This document shows positions 1-6,704 of a stretch of 14,230 nt of DNA, piece after piece. Below the pieces are notes generated by a model. That model was not told the DNA's origin. It made no database searches and was given only the letters and a program-made list of their open reading frames with translations. Position 1 is the first letter of the stretch, and each line of letters opens with the position of its first letter. The DNA lies in assembly GCA_030668425.1 (NCBI GenBank), contig DAOUTY010000019.1:1-14230 (forward strand), written 5' to 3'. Made by a program: the position numbers and the translations under genes. Source of the DNA: Chloroflexota bacterium. Its GTDB lineage: Bacteria > Chloroflexota > Dehalococcoidia > SZUA-161.

Positions 1-13
1 GAGGTGGCAAGAC

Positions 14-238
14 TTGGATAGAGCTAACATACCCCTCGGTAAGTTGATCAGGCTTTATGAGACCTTCAACCGGACCGAGGGGAAATCACCCAAAACCATC
101 TCGTGGTACACCGATACGCTGCTTACCTTCGAAAGATTTCTTATAAACACCGGCAAATCTACATCATTGGGTGATATTAGTATTGGAGAGGCAAGGGAGT
201 TCATCCTTTATCTTCAGCAGAAGCGCAGGTTCTTATAG
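14..238 (+). pseudogene. Tyrosine recombinase/integrase, N-terminal fragment
   Basis: The 74-residue product resembles the N-terminal SAM-like core-binding domain of phage-type tyrosine integrases: helix 1 around LIRLYETFNRTEG, the characteristic KSPKTISWYTDTLLTFERFL helix, and an AREFILYL helix before the stop. The likely start is TTG at 14, preceded by GAGGTGG at 1-7. The family normally has about 300 residues. Here the catalytic domain with its Arg/His/Arg/Tyr residues is absent, and none of the three forward frames after 238 resumes it. The protein is therefore a 3'-truncated remnant and cannot be an active recombinase. It probably marks an old mobile-element insertion or deletion scar at the edge of the lipid-metabolism genes. 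Family assignment is from pattern recognition of the helix signature; a short solo SAM-like protein is less likely. Confidence 0.7.
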
Positions 239-262
239 AGCAATGGAGAAAGGAGTATAATC

Positions 263-307
263 ATGTCCGACCGCATAGCTCTCTGGAATATACTTATTGC
301 GCTATAA
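263..307 (+). CDS. Possible 14-codon leader ORF
   Basis: ATG at 263 is preceded by AAAGGAG (249-255) at a 7-base spacing and opens a reading frame MSDRIALWNILIAL ending in TAA at 305-307. It lies between the integrase stub and the thiolase gene and overlaps a perfect TATAAT (303-308). The peptide is hydrophobic at its C-terminal end. Nothing beyond the ribosome binding site supports translation. It could be a leader peptide, the start of a gene destroyed by the same event that truncated the integrase, or chance. Confidence 0.15.
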   Translation: MSDRIALWNILIAL

Positions 308-308
308 T
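303..308 (+). promoter_or_regulatory. Candidate -10 box upstream of the thiolase gene
   Basis: A perfect TATAAT lies 51 bases before the thiolase ATG. No convincing -35 hexamer is found 16-18 bases upstream, and the TGn extension is absent, so this is only a weak promoter candidate. A second TATAAT at 256-261 overlaps the ribosome binding site of the short ORF and is an even poorer candidate. Confidence 0.25.
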
Positions 309-359
309 ACAGCCAACAATGATGCTTAACAGGGGAAATGAGGAAGACAGGAGAAGGCA

Positions 360-1577
360 ATGACTGATGGTAACAATGTGGTAATCGTAAACGCTGTCAG
401 GACGCCTTTTGGGAGGTACGGGGGGTCGCTGAAAGACTTCGATTACTATGACCTGAGTGCCATCCCGATGAAAGAGGTGCTTAGCCAGGCCAAGATTAGC
501 CCGGATACGGTGGGGGAGGTTTTCTGGGGCGTAGGTGACACATCTCCGTGCAAAGACGCCTACACACCTGTTGCCGCCAGACAAGCGCTTATCAAGGCAG
601 GGCTTCCCCACGAAACGCCGTCCATCTCTTTTGATATGGCATGTGTGTCAGCGATGCATGCTGTTAAGCTGGCAGCTATGACAATAGCATTGGGGGAAAT
701 TGATGTTGCCATAGCCGGCGGCGCTACCTCTTTTAGCCAGGAGCCTCTTATTGTGAGAGGACTCAGATTCAGTGGCTACCGACTGGGTGATGTTAAGATG
801 GAAGACCCTCTATTTGCGCTTGGCTACAAAGATTTCGATCTTGTAGCTGTTGACGCCGACAATGTAGCCGCCGAATATGGGATCGACAGGCAGGAGCAGG
901 ACGAATGGTCAGTACGCAGTCATGAAAACTATGGCGCTGCCTGGAATTCGGGCAAGTTCAAAGACGAGATAATGCCCCTCAGCATACCGCAAGCCAAAGG
1001 TGAGCCGCAGGTGCTGGATATCGATGAGCAATATCGGCCTGATACCAGCCTGGAGAAACTCACCAGGCTAAAGACGGTATACAATACAAGAGCAATTACA
1101 GCCGGCAACGCTCCCGGCATGAACGACGGGGCCGCGGCAATCCTGGTAATGAGACGAAAGAAGGCTGAGGAGCTTGGCCTTCCGCCATTGGCGACAGTGG
1201 TTGCCCAGGTATCAATTGCAATTAATGCCAGCCGCATAGCCGAGGGTCCAGGCTATGCTATACAGAATGTCTTAAAGAAAGCAGAACTGAACATCGATGA
1301 TATGTCTGTTATAGAGATAAATGAGGCTTTCGCTTGTGTGCCGCTGGTCTCCACCAAGCTAATTGCGGGGGACGACAAGGAGAGGTTGCAACAGATAAGG
1401 GACAAGACGAACATTAACGGCAGTGCTATAGCAACTGGACACCCGAATACCGCAAGCGGTGCCAGAATCATCATGAATCTGATGTATGAACTAAGGCGGA
1501 GGGGTGGTGGATACGCTCTAGGTGCTATATGTGGAGGTCTCGGCCAAGCCGATGCCACTATAATCAAAGTAGACTGA
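360..1577 (+). CDS. Acetyl-CoA C-acyltransferase (thiolase), classical type
   Basis: This 405-residue cytoplasmic thiolase has the usual family length. It should catalyse CoA-dependent cleavage of 3-oxoacyl-CoA or the reverse Claisen condensation. The full catalytic set is visible: nucleophilic Cys95 in DMACVSAMH, the NEAF loop (residues 321-324), His361 in GHPNTASG (the canonical GHPxGxSG has Thr in place of the middle Gly), and the second Cys391 in CGGLGQ. The N-terminal VRTPFG motif (13-18) is also typical. ATG at 360 follows AGGAG (349-353) at a 6-base spacing. The next + strand gene, a MaoC-type dehydratase, lies 206 bases downstream, so co-transcription is uncertain. Chain-length preference cannot be read from the sequence. 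It is the only one of the three thiolase-like proteins here with an unmodified biosynthetic/degradative thiolase active site. Confidence 0.92.
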   Translation: MTDGNNVVIVNAVRTPFGRYGGSLKDFDYYDLSAIPMKEVLSQAKISPDTVGEVFWGVGDTSPCKDAYTPVAARQALIKAGLPHETPSISFDMACVSAMHAVKLAAMTIALGEIDVAIAGGATSFSQEPLIVRGLRFSGYRLGDVKMEDPLFALGYKDFDLVAVDADNVAAEYGIDRQEQDEWSVRSHENYGAAWNSGKFKDEIMPLSIPQAKGEPQVLDIDEQYRPDTSLEKLTRLKTVYNTRAITAGNAPGMNDGAAAILVMRRKKAEELGLPPLATVVAQVSIAINASRIAEGPGYAIQNVLKKAELNIDDMSVIEINEAFACVPLVSTKLIAGDDKERLQQIRDKTNINGSAIATGHPNTASGARIIMNLMYELRRRGGGYALGAICGGLGQADATIIKVD

Positions 1578-1598
1578 CCTCTATCCGGTCACCAGCCT

Positions 1599-1682
1599 AA
1601 TATCTTACTGCTTGCAGATATTTAGCGAGTTGTACAGCACTACCTGAGCAGGCGTTTTGCTACTAACCCCCTTTGCAACTCG
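1599..1682 (+). repeat. Two small inverted repeats in the thiolase-MaoC gap
   Basis: AATATCT (1599-1605) pairs with AGATATT (1616-1622) around a 10-base loop 22 bases after the thiolase stop. CGAGTTG (1626-1632) pairs with CAACTCG (1676-1682) across 43 bases. Neither is followed by a T-run, so a conventional intrinsic terminator is not supported. They may be weak RNA structures or chance. Confidence 0.3.
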
Positions 1683-1706
1683 TTTGCCCCTTCCATTTAT
1701 AGCAAG

Positions 1707-1760
1707 TCTTGGACACGGTGTATTATTCTCTGTGTTAGAATAATCGCCTGCGGTCCAAGA
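1707..1760 (+). promoter_or_regulatory. Long imperfect stem-loop in the leader of the MaoC-type gene
   Basis: Three nested arms pair in register. TCTTGGAC (1707-1714) pairs with GTCCAAGA (1753-1760). GGTG (1717-1720) pairs with CGCC (1745-1748) including one G-U pair. ATTATTCT (1722-1729) pairs with AGAATAAT (1737-1744) around the loop CTGTGTT. About 20 base pairs form in 54 bases. The structure ends 7 bases before the GGAGGTG ribosome binding site (1768-1774) of the downstream gene. The position suggests a leader RNA element or an operator for a dimeric regulator; a small transposable-element remnant is also possible. No known riboswitch class was recognised. Confidence 0.45.
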
Positions 1761-1783
1761 GTATCACGGAGGTGCATCAGGTG

Positions 1784-2908
1784 ATGACGGATAGACCGGA
1801 AGTGACCTTTGGAAAAATAACCGATGAGGGTTTGGCAAAGCTGAGGGCCACATTTGGCCGGTCTTATTACCCACAGGTACAGAACGCAGTGGCATCGCAG
1901 GATGCGATAAGGCAGTTCGCGTGGGGGATAGGAGATGACAACCCCCTCTGGCATGACCTGGAATACGTCAGTAGAAGCAGGTACGGGCATGTTATTGCAC
2001 CACCCTTCTTCCCCTATGCTGTGGCCGCTCCCCAGGGAATGGAAGGGCTGCCGGGGGTGCATGCCTTCCACTGCGGTGTCTCCTGGGAGTGGTTCCGAAC
2101 TATTCATGTCAACGACGAACTTACCTGCGTCGATATACCCACCAACCTCGTAGAGAAGCAAGGCAAGATGGGTGGACGGCAGTTACTGCAATTGGGAAAA
2201 ACGATCTACAGAAACCAGAGAGGCGATATTGTAGCTATTAACAAGAGAGAGACCATGAGGATTGAGAGACAGGCGGCTAGGGAAAAAGGTAAGTACTCAC
2301 ATGTGTCGAAATGCAGGTATACCGAGGAAGAATTAAAAGCTATTGACGATGCCTACGAAGCTGAAGAGGTGCGGGGCAAGACCCCACGTTTCTGGGAAGA
2401 TGTCAACGTAGGCGACGAGTTGACGCCCGTTGTCAAAGGGCCATTGGCTCAGACAGACATGGTAGAGTTCATGGTAGGGATAGGTGGCGGCCAGGGTGCT
2501 CACCGCATACGCTGGAAATATATGAAGAAGCATCCGATGTGGGGTGTGCGGGACCCTGAAACTGGTGCACTCGAACCGATGGCCGACGTCCACCACGAAT
2601 CCTCCACATCTGATGCAATAGGGGTGCCTGTAGCCTACGATCTGGGCATTCAGAGGTTCTCATGGGCAGGCCACTTGATTACCAACTGGATGGGAGATGA
2701 TGGTTTCCTGAAGAAACTGAATGCCCGGTGCAAACTCTTCAACGTGTTTGGGGATACGCAATTTCTCAAGGGTACAGTCATCAAGAAATACCAGGAGGGC
2801 GATGAATACCTGGTCGATATCGAAATCAGGACAGGGAACCAACGAGGAGAGAACACAATGCCCGGTCATGCAACGGTTTCTCTCCCCTCCAAGTACATGT
2901 GGGTCTAG
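1784..2908 (+). CDS. Tandem hot-dog MaoC-type acyl-CoA dehydratase
   Basis: The 374-residue product resembles two-hot-dog proteins of the MaoC/FAS1-like dehydratase group, which add or remove water across enoyl/3-hydroxyacyl-CoA. The N-terminal hot-dog holds the hydratase-type motif GDDNPLWHD (residues 50-58, with Asp52, Asn53, Pro54 and His57), followed by YGHVIAPPFF. The C-terminal half starts around residue 203 (FWEDVNVGDEL). At the equivalent position it reads MVGIGGGQGAH, without a D-x-N-P-x-H motif, so only the first half looks catalytic. ATG at 1784 is chosen with GGAGGTG at 1768-1774, 9 bases away; GTG at 1781 is an alternative, and the GTG at 1772 lies inside the ribosome binding site. 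Exact substrate is unknown. The setting among thiolases and crotonases supports an acyl-CoA substrate. Confidence 0.82.
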   Translation: MTDRPEVTFGKITDEGLAKLRATFGRSYYPQVQNAVASQDAIRQFAWGIGDDNPLWHDLEYVSRSRYGHVIAPPFFPYAVAAPQGMEGLPGVHAFHCGVSWEWFRTIHVNDELTCVDIPTNLVEKQGKMGGRQLLQLGKTIYRNQRGDIVAINKRETMRIERQAAREKGKYSHVSKCRYTEEELKAIDDAYEAEEVRGKTPRFWEDVNVGDELTPVVKGPLAQTDMVEFMVGIGGGQGAHRIRWKYMKKHPMWGVRDPETGALEPMADVHHESSTSDAIGVPVAYDLGIQRFSWAGHLITNWMGDDGFLKKLNARCKLFNVFGDTQFLKGTVIKKYQEGDEYLVDIEIRTGNQRGENTMPGHATVSLPSKYMWV

Positions 2909-2972
2909 GTCAGCTTAATGTAACTTTGCCTATTTGGCAGTCCTCCCTGTGGCTCAAAGACCAGGCCCCCCC

Positions 2973-3749
2973 TTATTTTGAAGTAGACTTTCTTTTGAAT
3001 TTTTTTAATTTTTCCTGAGCATAGTCTGTTTCAAGACACAACGCCTGTGCTTCAGCTCCAGCCGTCAACTCCGAATCCAGATCGGTCGAGAATGCGCGAT
3101 AAATGGCGGCCTTTGCTTTTTTCATCGCGAATGGCGAATAAGCGGCAAGCTTTGATGCTAATTCCATAGTTACATCTTCCAAACGGTCATGGGGAACTAC
3201 TTTATTTGCCAGACCTATGCGCTCTGCTTCATATGCATCTATCGGGTCACCAGTAAAAATGAGTTCGCAAGTCTTGGCCATTCCAACCAGTCTAGGCAGG
3301 AAATAGGCACCTCCGAAATCTGGAACGAACCCGACCTTGATGAAGATCTCTCCAAATGTTGCTTTCTCGGAAGCTATTCTGATATCACAGGCGCAGGCGA
3401 TGTCACAGCCTGCGCCCAGGGCAGGGCCATTTATTGAACCGATCAGCGGTATCTCCAGGCTCCGCAGCTTACTGGCAACCTGCACCGAATGCCGAAGGTG
3501 CTTTATCCTCGTCTCTCTATCCTTTGCAGTCGTGGCAGGATGAGTTTCAAGATCACCGCCAGCGCTGAACGCAGACCCTGCACCGGTAAGGACGAGCACC
3601 CTCGCTTCATCATTGTTCGCTACCTCATCAACTGCATCGCAAATCTCGTCACAAATCCGATAGCTGAGAGCATTCTTCTTTTCCGGTCGATTTAAGGTTA
3701 GAGTCGCAATCCCATCCTCCATCCTTAAGATAATTTCTTTGTATTTCAC
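2973..3749 (-). CDS. Enoyl-CoA hydratase/isomerase family protein (crotonase, PaaG/ECI-like)
   Basis: A 258-residue crotonase-fold protein of usual length, acting on CoA thioesters in the cytoplasm. The NRPEKKNAL motif (20-28), oxyanion-hole segment SAGGDL (62-67) and GPALGAGCDIA (108-118) are clear. The two hydratase glutamates of mitochondrial enoyl-CoA hydratase are not conserved: the first position is Asp (GCDIA) and the second falls on Phe in FGEIFIKVG. Instead there is Asp144 in VPDFGG, as in PaaG and delta3-delta2-enoyl-CoA isomerases. Isomerase activity is therefore at least as likely as hydration. GTG at 3749 is preferred because AGGAAGGAA (3756-3764, complement) lies 6 bases before it and the family motif starts right after; a TTG at 3773 would add eight unconserved residues. 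It is convergent with the MaoC-type gene (64-base gap) and divergent from the HMGCS-like gene. Confidence 0.88.
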   Translation of the reverse strand: MKYKEIILRMEDGIATLTLNRPEKKNALSYRICDEICDAVDEVANNDEARVLVLTGAGSAFSAGGDLETHPATTAKDRETRIKHLRHSVQVASKLRSLEIPLIGSINGPALGAGCDIACACDIRIASEKATFGEIFIKVGFVPDFGGAYFLPRLVGMAKTCELIFTGDPIDAYEAERIGLANKVVPHDRLEDVTMELASKLAAYSPFAMKKAKAAIYRAFSTDLDSELTAGAEAQALCLETDYAQEKLKKFKRKSTSK

Positions 3750-3828
3750 TATTTGTTCCTTCCTAGAACTCAATATTCCTGACTTGGAAACAACTCAATT
3801 TTTATTATCAGAATGGAACGGTAAATGT

Positions 3829-3891
3829 CTATGTACAGGGTAGATTGTAGCGTATCGTTTTGGCGCATTCAATAGAAACGTTGTCAGCCAT
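3829..3891 (-). CDS. Possible 20-codon ORF in the divergent intergenic region
   Basis: On the minus strand an AAAGGAGA ribosome binding site precedes ATG (3889-3891) and a short frame, MADNVSIECAKTIRYNLPCT, ending in TAG (3829-3831). It precedes the crotonase gene by 79 bases in the same orientation. The strong Shine-Dalgarno match is the only support. It may be a leader peptide or the surviving 5' end of a lost gene. Confidence 0.2.
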   Translation of the reverse strand: MADNVSIECAKTIRYNLPCT

Positions 3892-3920
3892 CAATTCTCC
3901 TTTGAAATTCACATTATAAA

Positions 3921-3950
3921 TTGACACTCACCAGCTTTGGATGCTATGCT
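3921..3950 (+). promoter_or_regulatory. Sigma-70-type promoter for the HMGCS-like/thiolase pair
   Basis: A perfect -35 box TTGACA (3921-3926) is followed by an 18-base spacer and TATGCT (3945-3950) as the -10 box. It lies 38 bases upstream of the HMGCS-like ATG and is the best promoter match in the window. Just downstream, GCTAAT occurs twice (3949-3954 and 3958-3963), and TAGCT/AGCTA form a short inverted repeat (3956-3960 and 3966-3970). This could be an operator overlapping the transcription start. Confidence 0.55.
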
Positions 3951-3988
3951 AATGGTAGCTAATTGAGCTAGCAGAAAAGGAGGAATGA

Positions 3989-5422
3989 ATGGCCGGCATC
4001 ACCTCGTATGGAGCTTACGTACCCCTTTGGCGGCTAAGTCGAGATGCGATAATGAAGGGATTGCGTGGCGAAAAGGCTATCCGCTATTTCGATGAGGACA
4101 GTACCACAATGGCGGTGGCTGCTGCTCTTGATTGCCTGAAGGGCCAGGACCGGGATGCGATAGACGGATTATTCTATGCTACAACCACTGCGCCCTACAA
4201 AGAGAAGCAGATTGCGACGACAATTGCTGCTGCTGCTGATCTGAGGCAGGACATCATTACCGCTGACTTTTCGAACTCCCTGAGGGCAGGAACGGCCGCT
4301 TTGAGGGCTGCGCTGGATGCTGTGAAAGCTGGGTCGGCGAAGCAGGTGCTAGTGGTGGCATCCGACTGCCGCATGGGTGCCCCGGGAACCGATTTTGAAC
4401 AGAACGGGGGCGATGGTGCTGCAGCGGTGCTTGTGGGAGATTCCGCTATCGCAGTGAACGTAGAGGAATCGCACGCCATATCCAGGGAGCTTCACGACAT
4501 ATGGCGAAGCGAGGGCGATACCTACATCAGAGCATGGGAGGACCGGTTTGCCTACACAACGGGCTATCGTGACACTGTGGCAGAAGCAGTTACTTCACTG
4601 CTGCAGAAGACCAATCTTACCCCGGGTGACTTTGCCAAGATTATCCTTGCTCCTCCCAACCCAAAGATTATGGGAGATCTTTCGAAGAAGCTGGGCATCG
4701 ACCCTAAGATACAGGTGCAGGACACGCTGTTCGACGTTATGGGGAATACAGGTACCGCCTTCCCACTGATGCTGTTGGTGGCAACATTAGAGGAAGCGAA
4801 GGCTGGTGACCGTCTGCTGCTCACCAGCTATGGCAACGGTGCCGATGTTTTTATGCTCACGGTAACAGATCAAATCGATAAAATCAGAGATAGGGCCGGC
4901 ATCAAGGGAAATCTGGAGAAGAAGCGAATTGTTGACGACTACAGGACCTACTTACAATGGCGGGAGTTGCTGGTTTTTGAAGCGCAGCCTACGCCTCCAG
5001 GTGGACATATATCTGCGACGGCACTATGGCGAGATCGCAGCCAGATATTTCCGCTGCACGGTCTCAAATGCAAATCCTGTAACAGCGTCCACTTTCCGCC
5101 ACAAAGGGTGTGCCCCAAGTGCAGGTCGAAGGACCAGTTCGATGAGGTGAGGCTATCGGACAAAAAGGGTAAAATCTTTACCTTCACTGCGGACTATATC
5201 TGCAGCCGGAAGGAGGCGCCCAGGGTAACTGCGGTTATCGACTTTGAGGGCGGCGGGCGCATGGTAACTATAATGACCGATAGAGTGCTCGACGAGATAG
5301 CAGTGGAGATGCCGGTGGAGATGAGTTTCCGGAAACTGGTCACTCAGGATGGATTCCACAACTACTTTTGGAAATCTATGCCTTTAAGGTCTCAGAGCTA
5401 TACTAAGGGGGGAGATAAGTAA
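3989..5422 (+). CDS. HMG-CoA-synthase-like protein fused to a DUF35 zinc-ribbon/OB domain
   Basis: This 477-residue protein has two parts. Residues 1 to about 340 have the thiolase fold of archaeal-type HMG-CoA synthase/KAS III relatives (GAYVPLWRL near the start, GDGAAAVLVGD at 141-151, GNTGTAFPL at 252-260). Residues 350-470 are a DUF35 (ChsH2-like) domain with a zinc ribbon of Cys361, Cys364, Cys375 and Cys378, then an OB-fold beta region. The expected nucleophile is missing: the N-A-C-Y-A-G-T motif reads NSLRAGT (96-102), with Leu98 at the Cys position. The catalytic His position (archaeal HQPNGK) reads APPNPK, with Ala221. Only the Asn of GNTG (253) remains. Normal HMG-CoA synthesis is therefore unlikely. 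ATG at 3989 follows AAAAGGAGG (3975-3983). Its stop overlaps the next gene's start. In archaea HMGCS, DUF35 and thiolase are three proteins in one complex; here two are fused. Confidence 0.85.
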   Translation: MAGITSYGAYVPLWRLSRDAIMKGLRGEKAIRYFDEDSTTMAVAAALDCLKGQDRDAIDGLFYATTTAPYKEKQIATTIAAAADLRQDIITADFSNSLRAGTAALRAALDAVKAGSAKQVLVVASDCRMGAPGTDFEQNGGDGAAAVLVGDSAIAVNVEESHAISRELHDIWRSEGDTYIRAWEDRFAYTTGYRDTVAEAVTSLLQKTNLTPGDFAKIILAPPNPKIMGDLSKKLGIDPKIQVQDTLFDVMGNTGTAFPLMLLVATLEEAKAGDRLLLTSYGNGADVFMLTVTDQIDKIRDRAGIKGNLEKKRIVDDYRTYLQWRELLVFEAQPTPPGGHISATALWRDRSQIFPLHGLKCKSCNSVHFPPQRVCPKCRSKDQFDEVRLSDKKGKIFTFTADYICSRKEAPRVTAVIDFEGGGRMVTIMTDRVLDEIAVEMPVEMSFRKLVTQDGFHNYFWKSMPLRSQSYTKGGDK

Positions 5423-6615
5423 TGCCAGGCATCAAAGATAGAGTTGCTGTGGTTGGTATGGGCTGTACGAAGTTCGGAGAGCTGTGGGATAAAAGCGATC
5501 AGGACTTGATGGTGGAGTCATGTCATGAAGCTTTAGCGGATGCGGGGATCGATCTAAAGGAGATTCAAGCAGCCTGGTTGGGCATACAGGGCGCGGAAAC
5601 AGGGTGCTCAGGGTGCAGGCTGGCCCGGGCTCTGAAAACGGATTATATACCCATCACCAGAGTGGAGAACTACTGTGCCACGGGTATCGAAGCTTTCAGG
5701 GGTGGCGCCTATGCGGTGGCCGCTGGTATATATGATATCGTGCTGGCCTGCGGCGCTGAGAAATTAAAAGACACCGGGGCTACAGGGCTTACCCAGATGG
5801 GCGGCGAGCCACAATTCGGTAGCTGGGTATGGGCGCCGGTCGTGGCACCGGCCAGATTCGCTCTTGCTGCGACAAGGTACTTTCACGTCTACGGTTTGAC
5901 GCCGGAGGAAGGTAAACGGATGCTGGCCATGATTGCGGTAAAGAATCACCACAACGGCAGTCTGAATCCCAGGGCACATTTCCAGCGTGAGATAACCATA
6001 GAGCAGGCGATGAATGCCCCGATGATTGCCTGGCCGCTGGGACTATACGATTGCTGCGGGGTGAGCGATGGCTCGGCAGCAGCGATTATTACCCGTCCTG
6101 ATATCGCAAGGCGCATAAAGGATGACTATATTGTCGTCAAGGCGCTCGGAATATCCGCCGGCGCAGGAACACAGGGTGTGATGGCCGATGACTACGACTT
6201 CATCCACATAGACGAGATCGTGAAATCCGGCAGGATGGCTTATGAAGAGGCTGGCATAACCGATCCTCGCAAGGAAGTCGATATTGCCGAAGTACATGAT
6301 TGCTTTACTATTACAGAGGTTCTGATCAGCGAGGACCTCGGTTTCACTCCCAGGGGCAAGTACAAGGAAGATATCGAAGCAGGCACTTTTAACCTGGGAG
6401 GAGAGGTGGCTATCAACGCCGATGGCGGGTTGAAATGCTTCGGCCATCCCATAGGAGCCAGCGGGCTGAGGATGCTCTTTGAGTCATATCTTCAGCTTCG
6501 AGGCCAGGCTGGGCCACGGCAGTTAAAGAACCCAAGGATTGGTGTTGCTCAGAACTACGGAGGCCAACCCGGCGGTGGGATTTCCGGTATGGCTATCGTA
6601 GGAGCCAGAGACTAA
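5422..6615 (+). CDS. Thiolase of the SCP-x/archaeal acetoacetyl-CoA thiolase type
   Basis: A 397-residue thiolase of the SCP2/SCP-x class, probably the thiolytic partner of the fused HMGCS-like/DUF35 protein. The nucleophile is present as Cys85 in VENYCATG. The HDCF loop (His292-Phe295), which replaces NEAF in this class, and GHPIGASG (341-348, His342) are intact. The position of the second classical Cys reads QNYGGQPGG, which is common in SCP-x proteins. The gene starts at ATG 5422 inside TAATG, sharing one base with the upstream stop, with a G-rich ribosome binding site at 5407-5413. Such tight coupling fits a stoichiometric complex. The archaeal thiolase/DUF35/HMGCS complex is the closest known arrangement; the reaction here may differ because the partner lacks its catalytic residues. 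Tandem hairpins follow the stop. Confidence 0.88.
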   Translation: MPGIKDRVAVVGMGCTKFGELWDKSDQDLMVESCHEALADAGIDLKEIQAAWLGIQGAETGCSGCRLARALKTDYIPITRVENYCATGIEAFRGGAYAVAAGIYDIVLACGAEKLKDTGATGLTQMGGEPQFGSWVWAPVVAPARFALAATRYFHVYGLTPEEGKRMLAMIAVKNHHNGSLNPRAHFQREITIEQAMNAPMIAWPLGLYDCCGVSDGSAAAIITRPDIARRIKDDYIVVKALGISAGAGTQGVMADDYDFIHIDEIVKSGRMAYEEAGITDPRKEVDIAEVHDCFTITEVLISEDLGFTPRGKYKEDIEAGTFNLGGEVAINADGGLKCFGHPIGASGLRMLFESYLQLRGQAGPRQLKNPRIGVAQNYGGQPGGGISGMAIVGARD

Positions 6616-6690
6616 GCGCGAAATCAGCGCTTATGTTTTGCGATTGGCAGTTTACACGGGCACATATGTGCCCGTGTAATTATATTTGTT
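6613..6690 (+). terminator. Tandem hairpin terminator after the HMGCS-like/thiolase pair
   Basis: The first hairpin begins on the thiolase stop codon: TAAGCGC (6613-6619), loop GAAATCA, GCGCTTA (6627-6633), followed by TGTTTTG. The second is a perfect 28-bp palindrome at 6652-6679 (12-bp arms TTACACGGGCAC and its complement around ATAT), followed by a T-rich stretch TTATATTTGTT. Together they make a plausible intrinsic terminator on the + strand, guarding against read-through into the convergent minus-strand operon. Confidence 0.6.
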
Positions 6691-6704
6691 CGAACATAAA
6701 TATA
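6681..6704. repeat. AT-rich interrupted palindrome in the convergent gap
   Basis: TATATTT (6681-6687) and AAATATA (6698-6704) flank GTTCGAAC plus two unpaired bases. It directly follows the terminator palindrome and partly overlaps its T-rich tail. It could act as the tail of a bidirectional terminator: on the minus strand a small stem, AGCC/GGCT at 6733-6746, lies upstream of T-rich sequence. A protein-binding site is an alternative. Confidence 0.3.

Noticed and set aside
1626..1682. Possible integron attC-like site (CGAGTTG...CAACTCG) near an integrase fragment
   Set aside because: The arms do not match the RYYYAAC/GTTRRRY core pattern, and the nearby integrase stub has no integron-integrase hallmark.
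1697..2161. A 154-codon open frame on the minus strand across the start of the MaoC-type gene
   Set aside because: It is antisense to a gene with recognisable motifs and a good ribosome binding site, has no family resemblance, and covers the leader stem-loop.
3989..5422. Annotation as mevalonate-pathway HMG-CoA synthase
   Set aside because: Catalytic Cys and His positions are Leu98 and Ala221, and no other mevalonate-pathway gene is in the window.
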